Of a stretch of DNA of 64,000 nt, positions 39,514 through 48,833 are shown piece after piece. Below the pieces are notes generated by a model that searched no databases, was not told the origin of the DNA, and saw nothing but the letters and a program-made list of their open reading frames with translations. Both the position numbers and the translations under genes were made by a program. This DNA is from Vacuolonema iberomarrocanum LEGE 07170 (lineage in GTDB: Bacteria > Cyanobacteriota > Cyanobacteriia > Elainellales > Elainellaceae). The stretch is from positions 61,890-125,889 of the forward strand of contig JADEXA010000012.1 of the NCBI GenBank assembly GCA_015207365.1, written 5' to 3'. Every line of letters starts with the position of its first letter. The first letter of the stretch is position 1.

Positions 39514-40245
39514 CTAGCGGGAGGTTAGCTTGGGTAATGTTATGGCCGTTATCCCTCCATAGATGAGCCCACCAACGGCTCCGCAGAGCATGGCGACCGG
39601 AGGATTGGGAAAGGTTGCACTGTTATCGAGTACTGCTTCTGGCAGCAGAAACAATAGATAAACCACGCTGAGCCATCCCAGCGATCGCCCGATCACGTTT
39701 GCCATCCACCAATGGCGCAGTCCCCATATCGGCTGCGTCAAAACCAGAACCTGTCCCAGGCCGACACAGCCGCCGACCATCGCGCCAAAGATAGCCGGTG
39801 CGGCAAATTGGATGATTTCCATGGAAATTCCGACTCTAAAGTCAACGATGACCTTGCCAAATCCCCACAAGACAAGGCCTCCCAACAGCACGCCTAGATA
39901 GCTGCCCAAAATAGAGACAAGAATCCAGCGCCAGCTTCTAAAGTGCGGAACTTTGCCTTTCAGGATATGGGCTTGCCACGGCCCGACAATGGCACCCACA
40001 ACGAACCCCGAAGCAAATAGCGCCTCTATACCGCCTCTGCCCACAAAGATAGCGACAGCAGATTCTCGCATGACAGAGAGTAGAGCCGTCGCGATCGCAA
40101 ACCCCAACGTATTGGCAATGAGCCAATGGAGGAGCGTAGAAATGGGCGATTCAGGGCTTGGTGGATACCCAGATGGTTTTCTGTCGGCCTCTGCGGTAGA
40201 TGACCCTTGATCGTATGGACGAGATGAATCTGGTTGATAACTCAT
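39514..40245 (-). CDS. Multi-pass membrane protein of unknown function (paralogue 1)
   Basis: Protein of 243 residues. After a ~35-residue Ser/Pro-rich cytosolic N-terminus it has about six hydrophobic segments, including WLIANTLGFAIATALL, GFVVGAIVGPWQAHIL, ILGSYLGVLLGGLVLWGFG, GAMVGGCVGLGQVLVL and GAVGGLIYGGITAITLP. Glycine-rich motifs such as GSYLGVLLG and GLxQVLVL recur in the protein at 42603, so the two are paralogues. No named domain was recognised, and transport or membrane organisation is possible. The upstream region carries a 50-bp tandem duplication. MSYQPD at 40245 is chosen as start by comparison with the related stub at 43708. Confidence 0.7.
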   Translation of the reverse strand: MSYQPDSSRPYDQGSSTAEADRKPSGYPPSPESPISTLLHWLIANTLGFAIATALLSVMRESAVAIFVGRGGIEALFASGFVVGAIVGPWQAHILKGKVPHFRSWRWILVSILGSYLGVLLGGLVLWGFGKVIVDFRVGISMEIIQFAAPAIFGAMVGGCVGLGQVLVLTQPIWGLRHWWMANVIGRSLGWLSVVYLLFLLPEAVLDNSATFPNPPVAMLCGAVGGLIYGGITAITLPKLTSR

Positions 40246-40263
40246 AAGACTTGTGGAGACTAT

Positions 40264-40363
40264 CGACAATTTCTGGACACAGGTGAAGATGTAGATCGCC
40301 AACGATTTGTCGCCGACAATTTCTGGACACAGGTGAAGATGTAGATCGCCAACGATTTGTCGC
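40264..40363. repeat. Two tandem copies of a 50-bp sequence
   Basis: A 50-bp unit beginning CGACAATTTCTGGACACAGG is repeated head to tail, with both copies identical as read, directly upstream of the membrane protein start. A diverged single copy (CGACAATTGCTGTGGACAGG) precedes the related stub near 43730. It is a recent local duplication that enlarges the leader. Confidence 0.9.
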
Positions 40364-40703
40364 TACGATGGCATGTGGAAATGAAGACAAACTTGTGCGA
40401 TCGCCCAATGTTCAAAACAGGGCAATAGCTGTAAAAAACGAAGCGCAAGGAACTCTAGTTAGGAATGCAATAATGGACTAGGTTGTGTGTTGAGATTCAC
40501 TCCATAGTCCTGGACTCACATCCTCAATTTCAATGGACTCAGATCCGAATAGATAAGCGCGTCTGCTGTCAGCAACCTTCTACCTATTCCAATTAATAGG
40601 CATCGCATCAGTTGGTGTATTCTTTGCCGTTTGCTTCCTCAAAAATAGTTATGGAATAGAGGCTTTTTTGTTTGAGGTGGAATGATTTGCTACACGACAT
40701 TAC
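40364..40703. other. Intergenic gap
   Basis: About 340 bp without a gene. Short repeats and HIP1-like gcgatcgc sites only. Confidence 0.4.
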
Positions 40704-41279
40704 TTATTGCAACGGACGGATCTCAGCGAGCAACTCTGTCAAAGATTCCAAATTGATTTCGCAGTCACACGCGACCAAAACGCGCAGCAGCTGATCCGAG
40801 CCAGGTATGGTGCCTAAAAACAAGGCACTATAGTCGCCTTGGTTATAAGCAATGTAACCATCTAAGCCGTTTTGCTCATATGCCGTGATGGCGATCGCGT
40901 CAGGATCGTAGAGCATTGAAGCGATTTGCTCCCGTAGGGTCATCGTTGCAACCGGAGCAATTGACTGTAGCGTTTCTTGATAATAGCCAGATGCACCAAT
41001 ACCGCCATTTTGTACGCACTGAATCCATTCAAAGGTATCTGGATGGAGAATCTGCACCGATCCATCTTGCCTCTCCATGATTCGATAGTTCTCAGGGATG
41101 GTTACTGAAATATCGAACTGTGATAACTCAACGACGCGTGTTATGTCAGAGGGCGGTTCAAAGTCTCCATCACTCTCGCAAACCTGTCCGGGCTGAGCCT
41201 GAGCCGAGAAGGGTACAGGGAAACCCACTAGCAAACTCACAACGAGGCAGGGCAAAAGATATCGGAATTTCGTGTTCAT
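40704..41279 (-). CDS. Exported protein of unknown function
   Basis: Protein of 191 residues with a clear signal peptide (LLPCLVVSLLVGFPVPFSAQAQ, cleavage after AQA). The mature part begins PGQVCESDGDFEPPSD and contains ISVTIPENYRIMERQDGSVQIL, a pattern seen in small periplasmic beta-rich proteins of cyanobacteria. Several Cys (VCES, IQCVQ, ACDCEI) suggest disulfides. No domain is named. It lies between two membrane or lipoprotein genes in the same direction, with its own gap on each side. Periplasmic or surface localisation is the only safe statement. Confidence 0.7.
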   Translation of the reverse strand: MNTKFRYLLPCLVVSLLVGFPVPFSAQAQPGQVCESDGDFEPPSDITRVVELSQFDISVTIPENYRIMERQDGSVQILHPDTFEWIQCVQNGGIGASGYYQETLQSIAPVATMTLREQIASMLYDPDAIAITAYEQNGLDGYIAYNQGDYSALFLGTIPGSDQLLRVLVACDCEINLESLTELLAEIRPLQ

Positions 41280-41324
41280 AGTTTTACTCGTTTCTGACAG
41301 GTGATTTCGACGGGAAGACTATCG

Positions 41325-42386
41325 CTACATGGCGCACAGCACCTCAATAGACCTTACGGTCTCGTCGTTTTCGAGGGCGATTTGCAACCAACAACAACAG
41401 GTGTCCGGGTAATATTCCATGAAACGGCCATCCTCGCGATCGCTGACCTGAGGCTCGCCATAAATCTCACGTACCTCAGCAAAATCCATACCTGGGCAGA
41501 CCCCAGCGGGTGTGCAGTATTGGTCACTTGTACTCAACATCCCCAATACTCCCTGCCGATTTTCGTCAAACCAGACGGTCAAGCCAGGATATTCCAACTG
41601 CGGGAAGGGGAGAGCGTCAACAACCTGGGTTGGTTGCCCCAATTGATTGATGACCTCATCCTGGGTTGCGCCAATGGGAATACCTGCTAGTGAAAGCTGA
41701 ATCTGTGAGGCGCCTAGAAGCTGCATCTGTGAAGCGTCTGATGGGTTGGATGATGAGCTGTTTTGCTCAGCCGAAGATAAATTGGCTTGAGTAGGGGTGG
41801 GTGCATCGACAAGAAACCAAAGCCACACAACGCGATCGGCATTGCTATGGGTTCCCATCGTCGTTGTTGAAAGAACCAACATGGCTCCGGTTCCATCAAC
41901 AAACTCAAATCGACAAAACCCCATGCCTGTGCCAGAGCAATCGGCAATCTCCTCGTACCCTAAATCAAACAGTTCTCTAACGGTAGGGTCATCAAGGTTG
42001 GGCGGTGTTCCCTCTAAGTAAGGTTGCCAGCCCTGTTGAAGTATACGTTCGCGTGCTTCGGCATAGGGCATTTCCTGGTAAAGTCCGAGTTGTTCGACCG
42101 CTCTAGATACGTCTTCAGGACTAGACGCCTCTTCAGGAAGGGTTTGAGCCATTTCATTTGTAGGGTCAGCAGGTAAGGGAGAACCCAACGGCTCAGCTTT
42201 GCTAGGCGATATCTCAGTGTTTGTTTGAGCGCTTTCATTTTCGGAATCGAGAGGGACAGTGCTTTCGTTATCTTCTGTGACAGAGGTGTTAAACCTTCCA
42301 CAGGCCGATGGTGTGAACACAAGCACAAAAACAAAAGCAAGAACTGCAAGCTTGAAAGAAAAAGAACCCCAATTTTTCGGCATCAT
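41325..42386 (-). CDS. Putative lipoprotein of unknown function
   Basis: Protein of 353 residues. The signal sequence ends in a lipobox-like FTPSACGRF, so Cys near residue 29 may be lipidated. An acidic Ser/Thr/Glu linker follows (about 35-90). Two globular parts come next: one with Cys residues (EEIADCSGTGMGFCRFEFVDG), the other with IGATQDEVINQLGQPTQV and CTPAGVCPGMDFAEVREIYG. The latter is a repeated pattern reminiscent of SmpA/OmlA-like or similar small beta domains (xxGxTxxEVxxxLGxP). That suggests an outer-membrane-associated periplasmic protein, but homology is not established. It starts after a 216-bp gap from the membrane protein at 42603. Confidence 0.65.
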   Translation of the reverse strand: MMPKNWGSFSFKLAVLAFVFVLVFTPSACGRFNTSVTEDNESTVPLDSENESAQTNTEISPSKAEPLGSPLPADPTNEMAQTLPEEASSPEDVSRAVEQLGLYQEMPYAEARERILQQGWQPYLEGTPPNLDDPTVRELFDLGYEEIADCSGTGMGFCRFEFVDGTGAMLVLSTTTMGTHSNADRVVWLWFLVDAPTPTQANLSSAEQNSSSSNPSDASQMQLLGASQIQLSLAGIPIGATQDEVINQLGQPTQVVDALPFPQLEYPGLTVWFDENRQGVLGMLSTSDQYCTPAGVCPGMDFAEVREIYGEPQVSDREDGRFMEYYPDTCCCWLQIALENDETVRSIEVLCAM

Positions 42387-42602
42387 ATAAAGGCTCCTTG
42401 CTACAGCATACGCAGCTTTAAGCTTTACAACATTTTTAAGCTGCTAGATTGCGTAAGAAAGAAATGAGGATTCACAAATTTGTTAACTCATTAATACACT
42501 CCGAATGCTCACATGATAGGTGAGGCAAATGACGTTTTACTTTGCAGAAATCAGACATAAACTCTGTAAGTTCATGTCAAGTTTTGATTGTTATTTTTAT
42601 CT

Positions 42603-43358
42603 TCAGCGGATGATTTTGGCTTGTAGGCGTGGAATTAAGTGAGGTAATGCTGTTGCTGTTATGCCCCCATAGATCGCCCCACCCACTGCACCACAGCTTA
42701 GTATCACGAAGATGGGAACATCGCCAATGCTATTGGATGGATTCATCAAGGGCTGCTCTCCCAGCAGTTTCCACAAAATATGAGCGCTAAACCACCCCAG
42801 CGATCGCCCAATTACGCTGAAACCCAACCAATACTTGAGGCCATGCACCTGCTTAGCCAAGACCAAAATTTGACACAGCCCCACACCCAAACCCACCATT
42901 CCACCAAAAATAGCCAGGAAGAAAAACTCAAGAAAGTCGCTTGACAAATAAATTCCAAAGATGACGAAGGTTGAGACGAATGATCCCAGTAATACCCCTA
43001 GATAGCTGCCCAAGATACTTGCAAGGGTCCATTGCCAAATCTTTAGCCTAGGAAATCTTGGCTGCAGCGCGATCGCTTGCAGTGGCCCCAAAATCGCACC
43101 GACAACATATCCCGACAGATAGTGCTCTCGGAAGCTCAACGCCTCGGCCAATAGCGGGCCTATCGAGAAAAGCAGTGTCGTTGCGATCGCAAATCCCAAC
43201 GTATTGACGACCAACCAAGTCCGAAGGAATTGGAAGGATAATGCAGATGTTGTTCGAGGATTGTCTGTAGAGTGTTCAAATCCAGTTGATGCAGATGAAT
43301 CCGACGCGTTAGCGAACGGGTCGGGTAAATCAGGCGGCTCAGATTGTTCAGAACTCAT
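42603..43358 (-). CDS. Multi-pass membrane protein of unknown function (paralogue 2)
   Basis: Protein of 251 residues with a ~45-residue Ser/Asp-rich N-terminus and about six membrane segments: TWLVVNTLGFAIATTLL, GYVVGAILGPLQAIAL, ILGSYLGVLLGSFVSTFVIFG, FGGMVGLGVGLCQILVLAKQ and CGAVGGAIYGGITATALP. It matches the protein at 39514 along its whole membrane part, with the same segment order and Gly motifs, but the sequence is clearly diverged. No family name is recognised. Two paralogues and a third stub within 4 kb indicate local amplification. Confidence 0.7.
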   Translation of the reverse strand: MSSEQSEPPDLPDPFANASDSSASTGFEHSTDNPRTTSALSFQFLRTWLVVNTLGFAIATTLLFSIGPLLAEALSFREHYLSGYVVGAILGPLQAIALQPRFPRLKIWQWTLASILGSYLGVLLGSFVSTFVIFGIYLSSDFLEFFFLAIFGGMVGLGVGLCQILVLAKQVHGLKYWLGFSVIGRSLGWFSAHILWKLLGEQPLMNPSNSIGDVPIFVILSCGAVGGAIYGGITATALPHLIPRLQAKIIR

Positions 43359-43476
43359 AGAATGCCATTAGAATGCCATCGGAAGTATCAGCTACGACCA
43401 CTCCATGGTAGGCACGCTAAATCTCATTTCTTTTTGCAGAAATCAGACAGCAATCCTGCCGAATCCTGCCAAGTAA

Positions 43477-43564
43477 GACTGACACATTTTGTTGATGGTG
43501 TGCCCGCGACGCGGCCACACCATCAACGAATTCACTCAGGATGACGCAAGTTTTGCGTAAGTCC
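43477..43564. repeat. Family A palindromic element, copy 3
   Basis: The core arms TTGATGGTGTG / CACACCATCAA flank CGCGACGCG. The right end GACGCAAGTTTTGCGTAAGTCC is well preserved. Confidence 0.85.
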
Positions 43565-43615
43565 TGCCAAGATATTTGGATAACCAATGGTCGCAGAATC
43601 GGAGATGAATCGGAT

Positions 43616-43708
43616 CTAGTGGGTAATCCGGTATATTGCTTTCTCTAGGGCAGATGCTTCTTGATCGTCAGAAAATGCATCCGGTCGTTCAGGAGGTCGA
43701 AAACTCAT
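43616..43708 (-). pseudogene. N-terminal stub of a third membrane-protein paralogue
   Basis: A 30-codon frame, MSFRPPERPDAFSDDQEASA..., with a good AGGAG ribosome site. The bases and residues before the start (QLSIVSRSLM) closely match those upstream of the protein at 39514 (KLSIVSTSLM), and the CGACAATTGCTG motif lies upstream of both. The membrane part is absent. It looks like the 5' remnant of a duplicated gene. Confidence 0.6.
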
Positions 43709-43960
43709 AAGACTCCTAGAGACTATCGACAATTGCTGTGGACAGGAGAAAGATATAAGCCGCCAATGGATTTTGACAATGATAGTGCGATGAATTGCTG
43801 AGCAAGACCGATCCAGGCTGCACATCTAAGCTTCAAACAAGACATCCGTAGTTTCATCAGTCCCGCAAAACTGTCATGCCAAAAAATACGGTGTTGATTC
43901 TAAAGAAAATTTGAAATATTGAAATAGCATCTTTGACTACTACCATCAGGGGCATTTATC

Positions 43961-44512
43961 ATGCTGGGGCGATCGCATCCGAGGCGACGATGGGCCTTAT
44001 GCAGCAAGCATTTTGGGAAATGGGAAGCGGGTTATACGCTGACAGAAACCATTGTTGTGCTTGCCATTATCGGTGCCTTGACTGCGATCGCCATTCCTTC
44101 TTTTGTCTACATTGTTGATATCCGTCGACTCAATAACGCTCAAGATCAGATTTTGCAAACCATGCGGCGGGCACAACAGCAATCTCAGCATCAGCGCGTC
44201 AATTATCGGGCTAGTTTTCGGGAGGTGGATGATGTTATGCAGCTTGCCATCCACCCTTCTACAGCCTTGCCCACCGATGTTACTTGGTCCAATCTTCCCG
44301 AAGGCATTCGCATTGATACAGAAGCAACAACCTTCTACCGCAATAGCCAGGGGGTTTATTCTGTTCAGTTCAACTATCGAGGAAATGTGAGTGGGCGGCT
44401 GGGACGAATGACGGTTCATCGTCCCAATCAAGCAATGCCGAAGCGGTGTGTATTTGCATCCACATTGATCGGCACAATGCGCAGGGATATGGATCGCAAC
44501 TGCGCCAGATGA
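43961..44512 (+). CDS. Type IV pilin-like / FimT-GspH pseudopilin
   Basis: Protein of 183 residues. A 24-residue positively charged leader ends in Gly before the prepilin peptidase site, followed by the methylated-type N-terminus YTLTETIVVLAIIGALTAIAI, with the Glu at +5 conserved. The C-terminal part is a beta-rich GspH/FimT-like domain (GVYSVQFNYRGNVSGRLGRMTVHRP). Minor pseudopilins prime pilus assembly in motility or natural transformation. No other pilin gene is adjacent. The upstream region (43709-43960) presumably holds its promoter. The leader is longer than average but its class is clear. Confidence 0.88.
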   Translation: MLGRSHPRRRWALCSKHFGKWEAGYTLTETIVVLAIIGALTAIAIPSFVYIVDIRRLNNAQDQILQTMRRAQQQSQHQRVNYRASFREVDDVMQLAIHPSTALPTDVTWSNLPEGIRIDTEATTFYRNSQGVYSVQFNYRGNVSGRLGRMTVHRPNQAMPKRCVFASTLIGTMRRDMDRNCAR

Positions 44513-44583
44513 TAGCCGCATCGATGGCGCACTGAGAGCTCACAAAAAATATTTATTCTTGGGTTTCATGGCTTAGGAAACAT

Positions 44584-44646
44584 AAAAAAACTCCGATCGC
44601 TTACGCAAATCTGACGAAGGTTGTCAGGTTGAATAAGCGTCGGAGC
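44584..44646 (-). terminator. Terminator of the calcium-binding protein gene at 44712
   Basis: On the minus strand the outer arms CTCCGA-x-CGCTTA / TAAGCG-TCGGAG enclose an inner CTGAC / GTCAG hairpin, and GGAG is followed by seven T. It lies just past the stop at 44712. Confidence 0.75.
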
Positions 44647-44711
44647 TGAAATTTTAGTCGATTGCGTTTCCGTTCAGCCGCGTTGTGACGGCTGAATCAT
44701 GAGTCCAGTGT

Positions 44712-47060
44712 TTATGCGAAAACGCCAGGGGTGAGATCCAGGACGTTGACGTTGTTGAGGAGCAACAGGTTTTCACCATTCGCTGCAATGACAGCTCCGT
44801 TCGTTTGCTGCGAGAAGATCAGATCGCTAAAGCTAATGCCTCGCAGATCAATTCTATCCAGGCTAACGTTGAAGTCTTGAACCCGGTCGAAGCCTTGGCC
44901 CGTACGGATGGTGATGCGATCGCTTCCGCCACCGGTCACGATCACGTCGTCGCCCAACTCGCCGAGAATGCGATCATTGCCCGCACCGCCTCGCAGCACA
45001 TCATCGCCATCACCACCCCGCAGCACATCGTCTCCCCCCTGAGCATTGAGGGTATCATCGCCCGCGCCACCGAAGAGGTTGTCGTTACCCGCACCACCGT
45101 TGAGCAAATCGTTGCCGACATTGCCCCGGAGCACATCATCCCCTCCTCCACCGAGGAGGCGATCGTCATCTGCGCCACCGGCTAGGAAATCGTTGCCAGC
45201 CCCACCGAAGAGGCTATCTTCCCCGGCTCCGCCAGTGAGGCGATCGTTGTCTGTGTTGCCTGCGAGGCGATCGTTGCCCGCTCCACCGAGGAGGGCGTCA
45301 TTACCTGCACCGCCGACTAGCCGATCGCGTCCAGCGTTACCCAGGAGGCGATCGTTGCCATCATTTCCAGCAAGGCGATCGTTGCCGCCACCGCCGGCGA
45401 GGCGATCGTTGCCGCCCTGCCCACTCACACCATCGTTACCATCCAGGGCATCGACCGTATCACGCGTGCTCAACCCGCGCAGCACATCCCGCTCGGGCGT
45501 GGCAAAGTCAGACAGCTCGTAGTCAATGGCAAAGAAGTCAGTACTGCCACTCACTTCGTTGGAAACAACCAACAGCGGATCTCCGGTTGGGCTGTCGCTG
45601 CCAGAAATAAAGGCTAACCCCTCAGGGCCAAGAGGGCCAGCGGTTCCGGCTTCGGCATCTCCACTAAAGTCGCGGGGGTTGATGTACTGCACAAACTCCG
45701 CCTCGTCAGGGTTGGAGATGTCGTAGACCATGACGCCACCGACGCGCTCTAGCCCAATGAAGGCAAAGGTGCGACCGTTGATGTCGCCCAGTACAACTCC
45801 TTCAGGCTCAGGCCCTTTGGCATCACTGCGGCTATCGAAGCTGCCATTTTCGTCGTTGGTGGAGTTGAAGTCGTCGGGCAAGAGATCCGCTGTGATGTCT
45901 TCGAACTCGCGCCCGCTGTCGAAAACGATATTGCCGTTGGTATCCCAGATGGTAAACGAACGAGCACCAAAGGCATACAGTTCATCAAAATCGCCATCGC
46001 CATCAGTGTCGCCAAGGGTTGTTGTGACGGTCAACCGCCCCAACCGCTCGTCAGCTTGCAGCACATCGGCATTTGGGAAGGCGACGGGATCGAGATCGAG
46101 GTCAGCAATGCGTTCCTCTTCGACAAAGCCGATAATTTCTTCGTCATCTTCTTCGAGGATGTATTCACGAGCATCCCCTTCGTTGGCGGTCACGAGATAG
46201 GTGGTGCCGTTAACTTCGTAAGCGGCGATCGCATCCGGCTGATACATCCCAAGGACAGGCCAAGGGCGGATATTGATGGCGTTGTCGTCATCGCTTGCAT
46301 CCAACCCATTACGGTTGAGGCTGTGGTCCTTAAAGCCGAGGGGGACAACCGCTGTCACTTCTCCAGATGCGATATCGACCACCGCCAGTGCATTGTTTTC
46401 CTGGAGCGTTACGTAGGCGGTGGACGAGTCGGGAGAAATCGCAATATATTCGGGTTCCAAATCTTGGGAGACCGTCGCATCGGGGCCAAAGATGCGAACG
46501 CCCGATTCCCGCAATTCATCGATGTCGGCATCGAATGCATTGAAGTCTGCGGTTGTAACATCCGACTGCTCTACGTTTTCGACGCCACCCGAGATATCGA
46601 TAATGCTGATCGAGCCTTCAGGATCAACACTGTAGTCGGCATTGGGTTCCCCTTCATTGGCAGTGAGCACTCGGGTACCATCGGGGCTAAAGACGATCAT
46701 GTCGGGCAATGCGCCCACTTCCACTTCACTCAGCGGTTCAATGTCATCCTCATCGACATCCGTGGAAAAGAAGACCACTCGACCATTTTCTTGGGTGTCT
46801 TCATCTTCGAGCGCAACCGCTAGCACGCCATCCTGCACGGCAATGCTATTTGGCAAGCCTCCGCCCAGATCAGAGAAATCGATGTCAAATAGCCTAGTCG
46901 GTTCGCTAGGGTCGCTCGCATCGAGAACTTCGACGATACCGTTGTTGGCATTGACAACAAACAAGCGTTCTGTCTCTGGATCGTAGGCGGGAATTTCCGC
47001 CGCCGATTCGTCAAAGACGTCCGTTTCGTAGGTGCCAATTTGAGTAAGCGTAATTGCCAT
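44712..47060 (-). CDS. Choice-of-anchor I protein with C-terminal RTX repeats
   Basis: Very acidic protein of 782 residues. Residues about 1-530 form a beta-propeller-like choice-of-anchor I region (YDPETERLFVVNANNGIVEV, SPDGTRVLTANEGEPNADYS, VTANEGDAREYILEEDDEEI, GPEGLAFISGS). About 18 nonapeptide RTX repeats of GGxGxDxLx type follow (residues about 540-705), then a folding tail (QGFDRVQDFNVSLDRIDLRG). RTX repeats bind Ca2+ and, with the C-terminal tail, direct type I secretion. A secreted or surface-associated calcium-binding role is likely. No secretion genes are adjacent. Confidence 0.85.
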   Translation of the reverse strand: MAITLTQIGTYETDVFDESAAEIPAYDPETERLFVVNANNGIVEVLDASDPSEPTRLFDIDFSDLGGGLPNSIAVQDGVLAVALEDEDTQENGRVVFFSTDVDEDDIEPLSEVEVGALPDMIVFSPDGTRVLTANEGEPNADYSVDPEGSISIIDISGGVENVEQSDVTTADFNAFDADIDELRESGVRIFGPDATVSQDLEPEYIAISPDSSTAYVTLQENNALAVVDIASGEVTAVVPLGFKDHSLNRNGLDASDDDNAINIRPWPVLGMYQPDAIAAYEVNGTTYLVTANEGDAREYILEEDDEEIIGFVEEERIADLDLDPVAFPNADVLQADERLGRLTVTTTLGDTDGDGDFDELYAFGARSFTIWDTNGNIVFDSGREFEDITADLLPDDFNSTNDENGSFDSRSDAKGPEPEGVVLGDINGRTFAFIGLERVGGVMVYDISNPDEAEFVQYINPRDFSGDAEAGTAGPLGPEGLAFISGSDSPTGDPLLVVSNEVSGSTDFFAIDYELSDFATPERDVLRGLSTRDTVDALDGNDGVSGQGGNDRLAGGGGNDRLAGNDGNDRLLGNAGRDRLVGGAGNDALLGGAGNDRLAGNTDNDRLTGGAGEDSLFGGAGNDFLAGGADDDRLLGGGGDDVLRGNVGNDLLNGGAGNDNLFGGAGDDTLNAQGGDDVLRGGDGDDVLRGGAGNDRILGELGDDVIVTGGGSDRITIRTGQGFDRVQDFNVSLDRIDLRGISFSDLIFSQQTNGAVIAANGENLLLLNNVNVLDLTPGVFA

Positions 47061-47703
47061 GAAGACCTCTTATTCGTCTATTTTGTCAACAATTTCAACA
47101 GGGTATCTGTCTGAAGCGTGCAGCCGGGGAAGCTCGTCAATGTCGTCTGTGTGTCTTTCGGTGTCGTTGGTTCCCCGCATCCTTCTTGCTGCAAGCTCGT
47201 CAGATAGTTATAGCGACGTTCAGTAGTTCCACTTAAATCAGAATTTGTAGTCAAACCGGAGCAAGGATGACATACGGAGATAAAGCTTAGGTAAAGGTTG
47301 CATTAAAAGGGATGTAACAAAAATTGCAGTATAGTCCCGTTGCTGTTCCTCAAAATTACAGAAGCGCAAGGGGTTAAAGGATGTTGGCGATCGCCACAAG
47401 ACTACTGCTCCAAGGGCTTAATGGATTCTTTGCCTATGAATTGCCACGCCCACAGGACGTTTCTGTAGCTGTAGCGCAACACTCCAAACCCTGAACATTT
47501 ACACTCAGCGCTAGCTCCTTTAATCCGAAGGGCGATCGCTCAGATGTCTCCTTCCTGATGGACAGGCGAATAGATCCTCAAGGGGAGGGAAGGTGATAGC
47601 CTTGAGTGTTGGAGGGGCTGCGGAGGTACGCTGGGATGCCTTCTCTGCTCTAGCGAGCGTTGATAAATGACATGAATTAGGTTGTTACGGAGGACTTAGG
47701 GAG
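47061..47703. other. Intergenic gap
   Basis: Divergent promoter region between the RTX protein and rpiA, about 640 bp. No gene and no member of the repeat families was found. Confidence 0.5.
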
Positions 47704-48408
47704 ATGACAGAAACCGATCCGGTGAAGGTGATGAAGCAGCAAGTGGGCAAAGCTGCCGCAGATTTGGTGAAGTCGGGCAACATCGTGGGATTGGGCACAG
47801 GATCGACCGCTGCGTTCATGATCCAGTTTCTGGGTGAGCGGATGCAGGCCGGTACGCTGACCGACATCAAGGGCATTCCCACGTCGTTTCAGGCATCGGT
47901 GTTGGCAAAGAAGTATGGGATTCCGCTGACAACTTTGGATGAGGTCGATCGCATTGATGTGGCGATCGATGGTGCAGACGAGGTTGATCCGCAAAAGAAC
48001 CTGATCAAAGGTGGCGGCGCAGCCCACACTCGCGAAAAGATTGTGGACGGTCTGGCAGAACAATTCGTCGTCGTCGTGGATAGCTCCAAGTTGGTAGATT
48101 CTCTGGGGGCATTTCCACTCCCCGTTGAGGTTGTGCCAATGGCGATCGCCCCTGTCATGCGTGCCCTGGAAGAGCTAGGTGGCAACCCCGAAATCCGCAT
48201 GGGCGTCAAGAAGGATGGGCCAGTGATTACCGACCAGGGGAATATGATTCTGGATGCAAAGTTCGCGGCGATCGCCAACCCCGCTGACCTAGAAAAGACC
48301 ATCAATAACATTCCCGGTGTGCTAGACAATGGATTGTTCGTTGATCTGGCAGACATCATTTTGATTGGCGAAATCAAAGACAGTCAGCCCTCCGTTCGCG
48401 AAATGTAG
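47704..48408 (+). CDS. rpiA: Ribose-5-phosphate isomerase A
   Basis: Protein of 234 residues. Phosphate and substrate site residues lie in [42 protein letters not shown] and [13 protein letters not shown]. The Asp and Lys/Glu catalytic positions of the RpiA family are present. It interconverts ribose-5-phosphate and ribulose-5-phosphate in the Calvin cycle and pentose phosphate pathway and is essential in phototrophs. Start ATG 47704 has a GGAG site upstream. Two palindromic repeats and a terminator follow. It stands alone between the two large calcium-binding protein genes. Confidence 0.96.
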   Translation: MTETDPVKVMKQQVGKAAADLVKSGNIVGLGTGSTAAFMIQFLGERMQAGTLTDIKGIPTSFQASVLAKKYGIPLTTLDEVDRIDVAIDGADEVDPQKNLIKGGGAAHTREKIVDGLAEQFVVVVDSSKLVDSLGAFPLPVEVVPMAIAPVMRALEELGGNPEIRMGVKKDGPVITDQGNMILDAKFAAIANPADLEKTINNIPGVLDNGLFVDLADIILIGEIKDSQPSVREM

Positions 48409-48412
48409 GTTC

Positions 48413-48517
48413 TATAGCACTACGCGCTGAGGTAAAAACCAATCATATTTTTGAAAGCCCCGCGTTGCGGGGCTTTCAAAAATATGATCTGCCCTAATCT
48501 CAATGCGTAAGGCTATA
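48413..48517. repeat. Family C palindromic element, copy 2
   Basis: Termini TATAGCAC and GGCTATA. The arms CATATTTTTGAAAGCCCCGC / GCGGGGCTTTCAAAAATATG are perfect around a short loop. It begins 5 bp after the rpiA stop. Confidence 0.9.
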
Positions 48518-48532
48518 CCAGTTGCTTGGTAG

Positions 48533-48633
48533 GTCAAACCCAGTTAAATAGCCGTAAAACCCAACTATCGTTTGCACCCGCTGCTAAGCAGCGGGTGCAA
48601 ACGATAGTTGGGTTCTTCAATCGGATTTGATAT
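48533..48633. repeat. Family B palindromic element, copy 3
   Basis: The arms AACCCAACTATCG / CGATAGTTGGGTT and CACCCGCTGC / GCAGCGGGTG are complementary. It sits 16 bp after family C copy 2, so two unrelated repeat families lie side by side. Confidence 0.9.
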
Positions 48634-48731
48634 TAGATAGATTCGCGTTAGTAAAACTCGTCAAAATAGCTGCAACGGAAGGCTGCGCTGGAATCTGTAT
48701 CCTTGTCGCTAGTCTCAAATAACGGACGAAA

Positions 48732-48755
48732 GCGGGTGTTAGCACACCCGCTTTT
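48732..48755 (+). terminator. Terminator downstream of rpiA and the repeats
   Basis: Stem GCGGGTGT / ACACCCGC with loop TAGC, followed by TTTT. It lies between rpiA and the convergent Calx-beta gene and may serve either transcript. Confidence 0.7.
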
Positions 48756-48833
48756 ATCTCTCGGCACGAGTCGCGATCGCTATCTTACAGCAGTCACTCA
48801 AAAGCACTCGACAGCCCGCTAGGTGAGAGAGTT

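Noticed and set aside
40264..40363. Possible CRISPR-like repeat
   Set aside because: Only two directly adjacent 50-bp copies with no spacers; it is a simple tandem duplication.
45046..46823. Ser/Pro-rich and other plus-strand frames over the RTX protein
   Set aside because: Periodic antisense of the RTX nonapeptide and acidic regions; low-complexity translation with no independent evidence.
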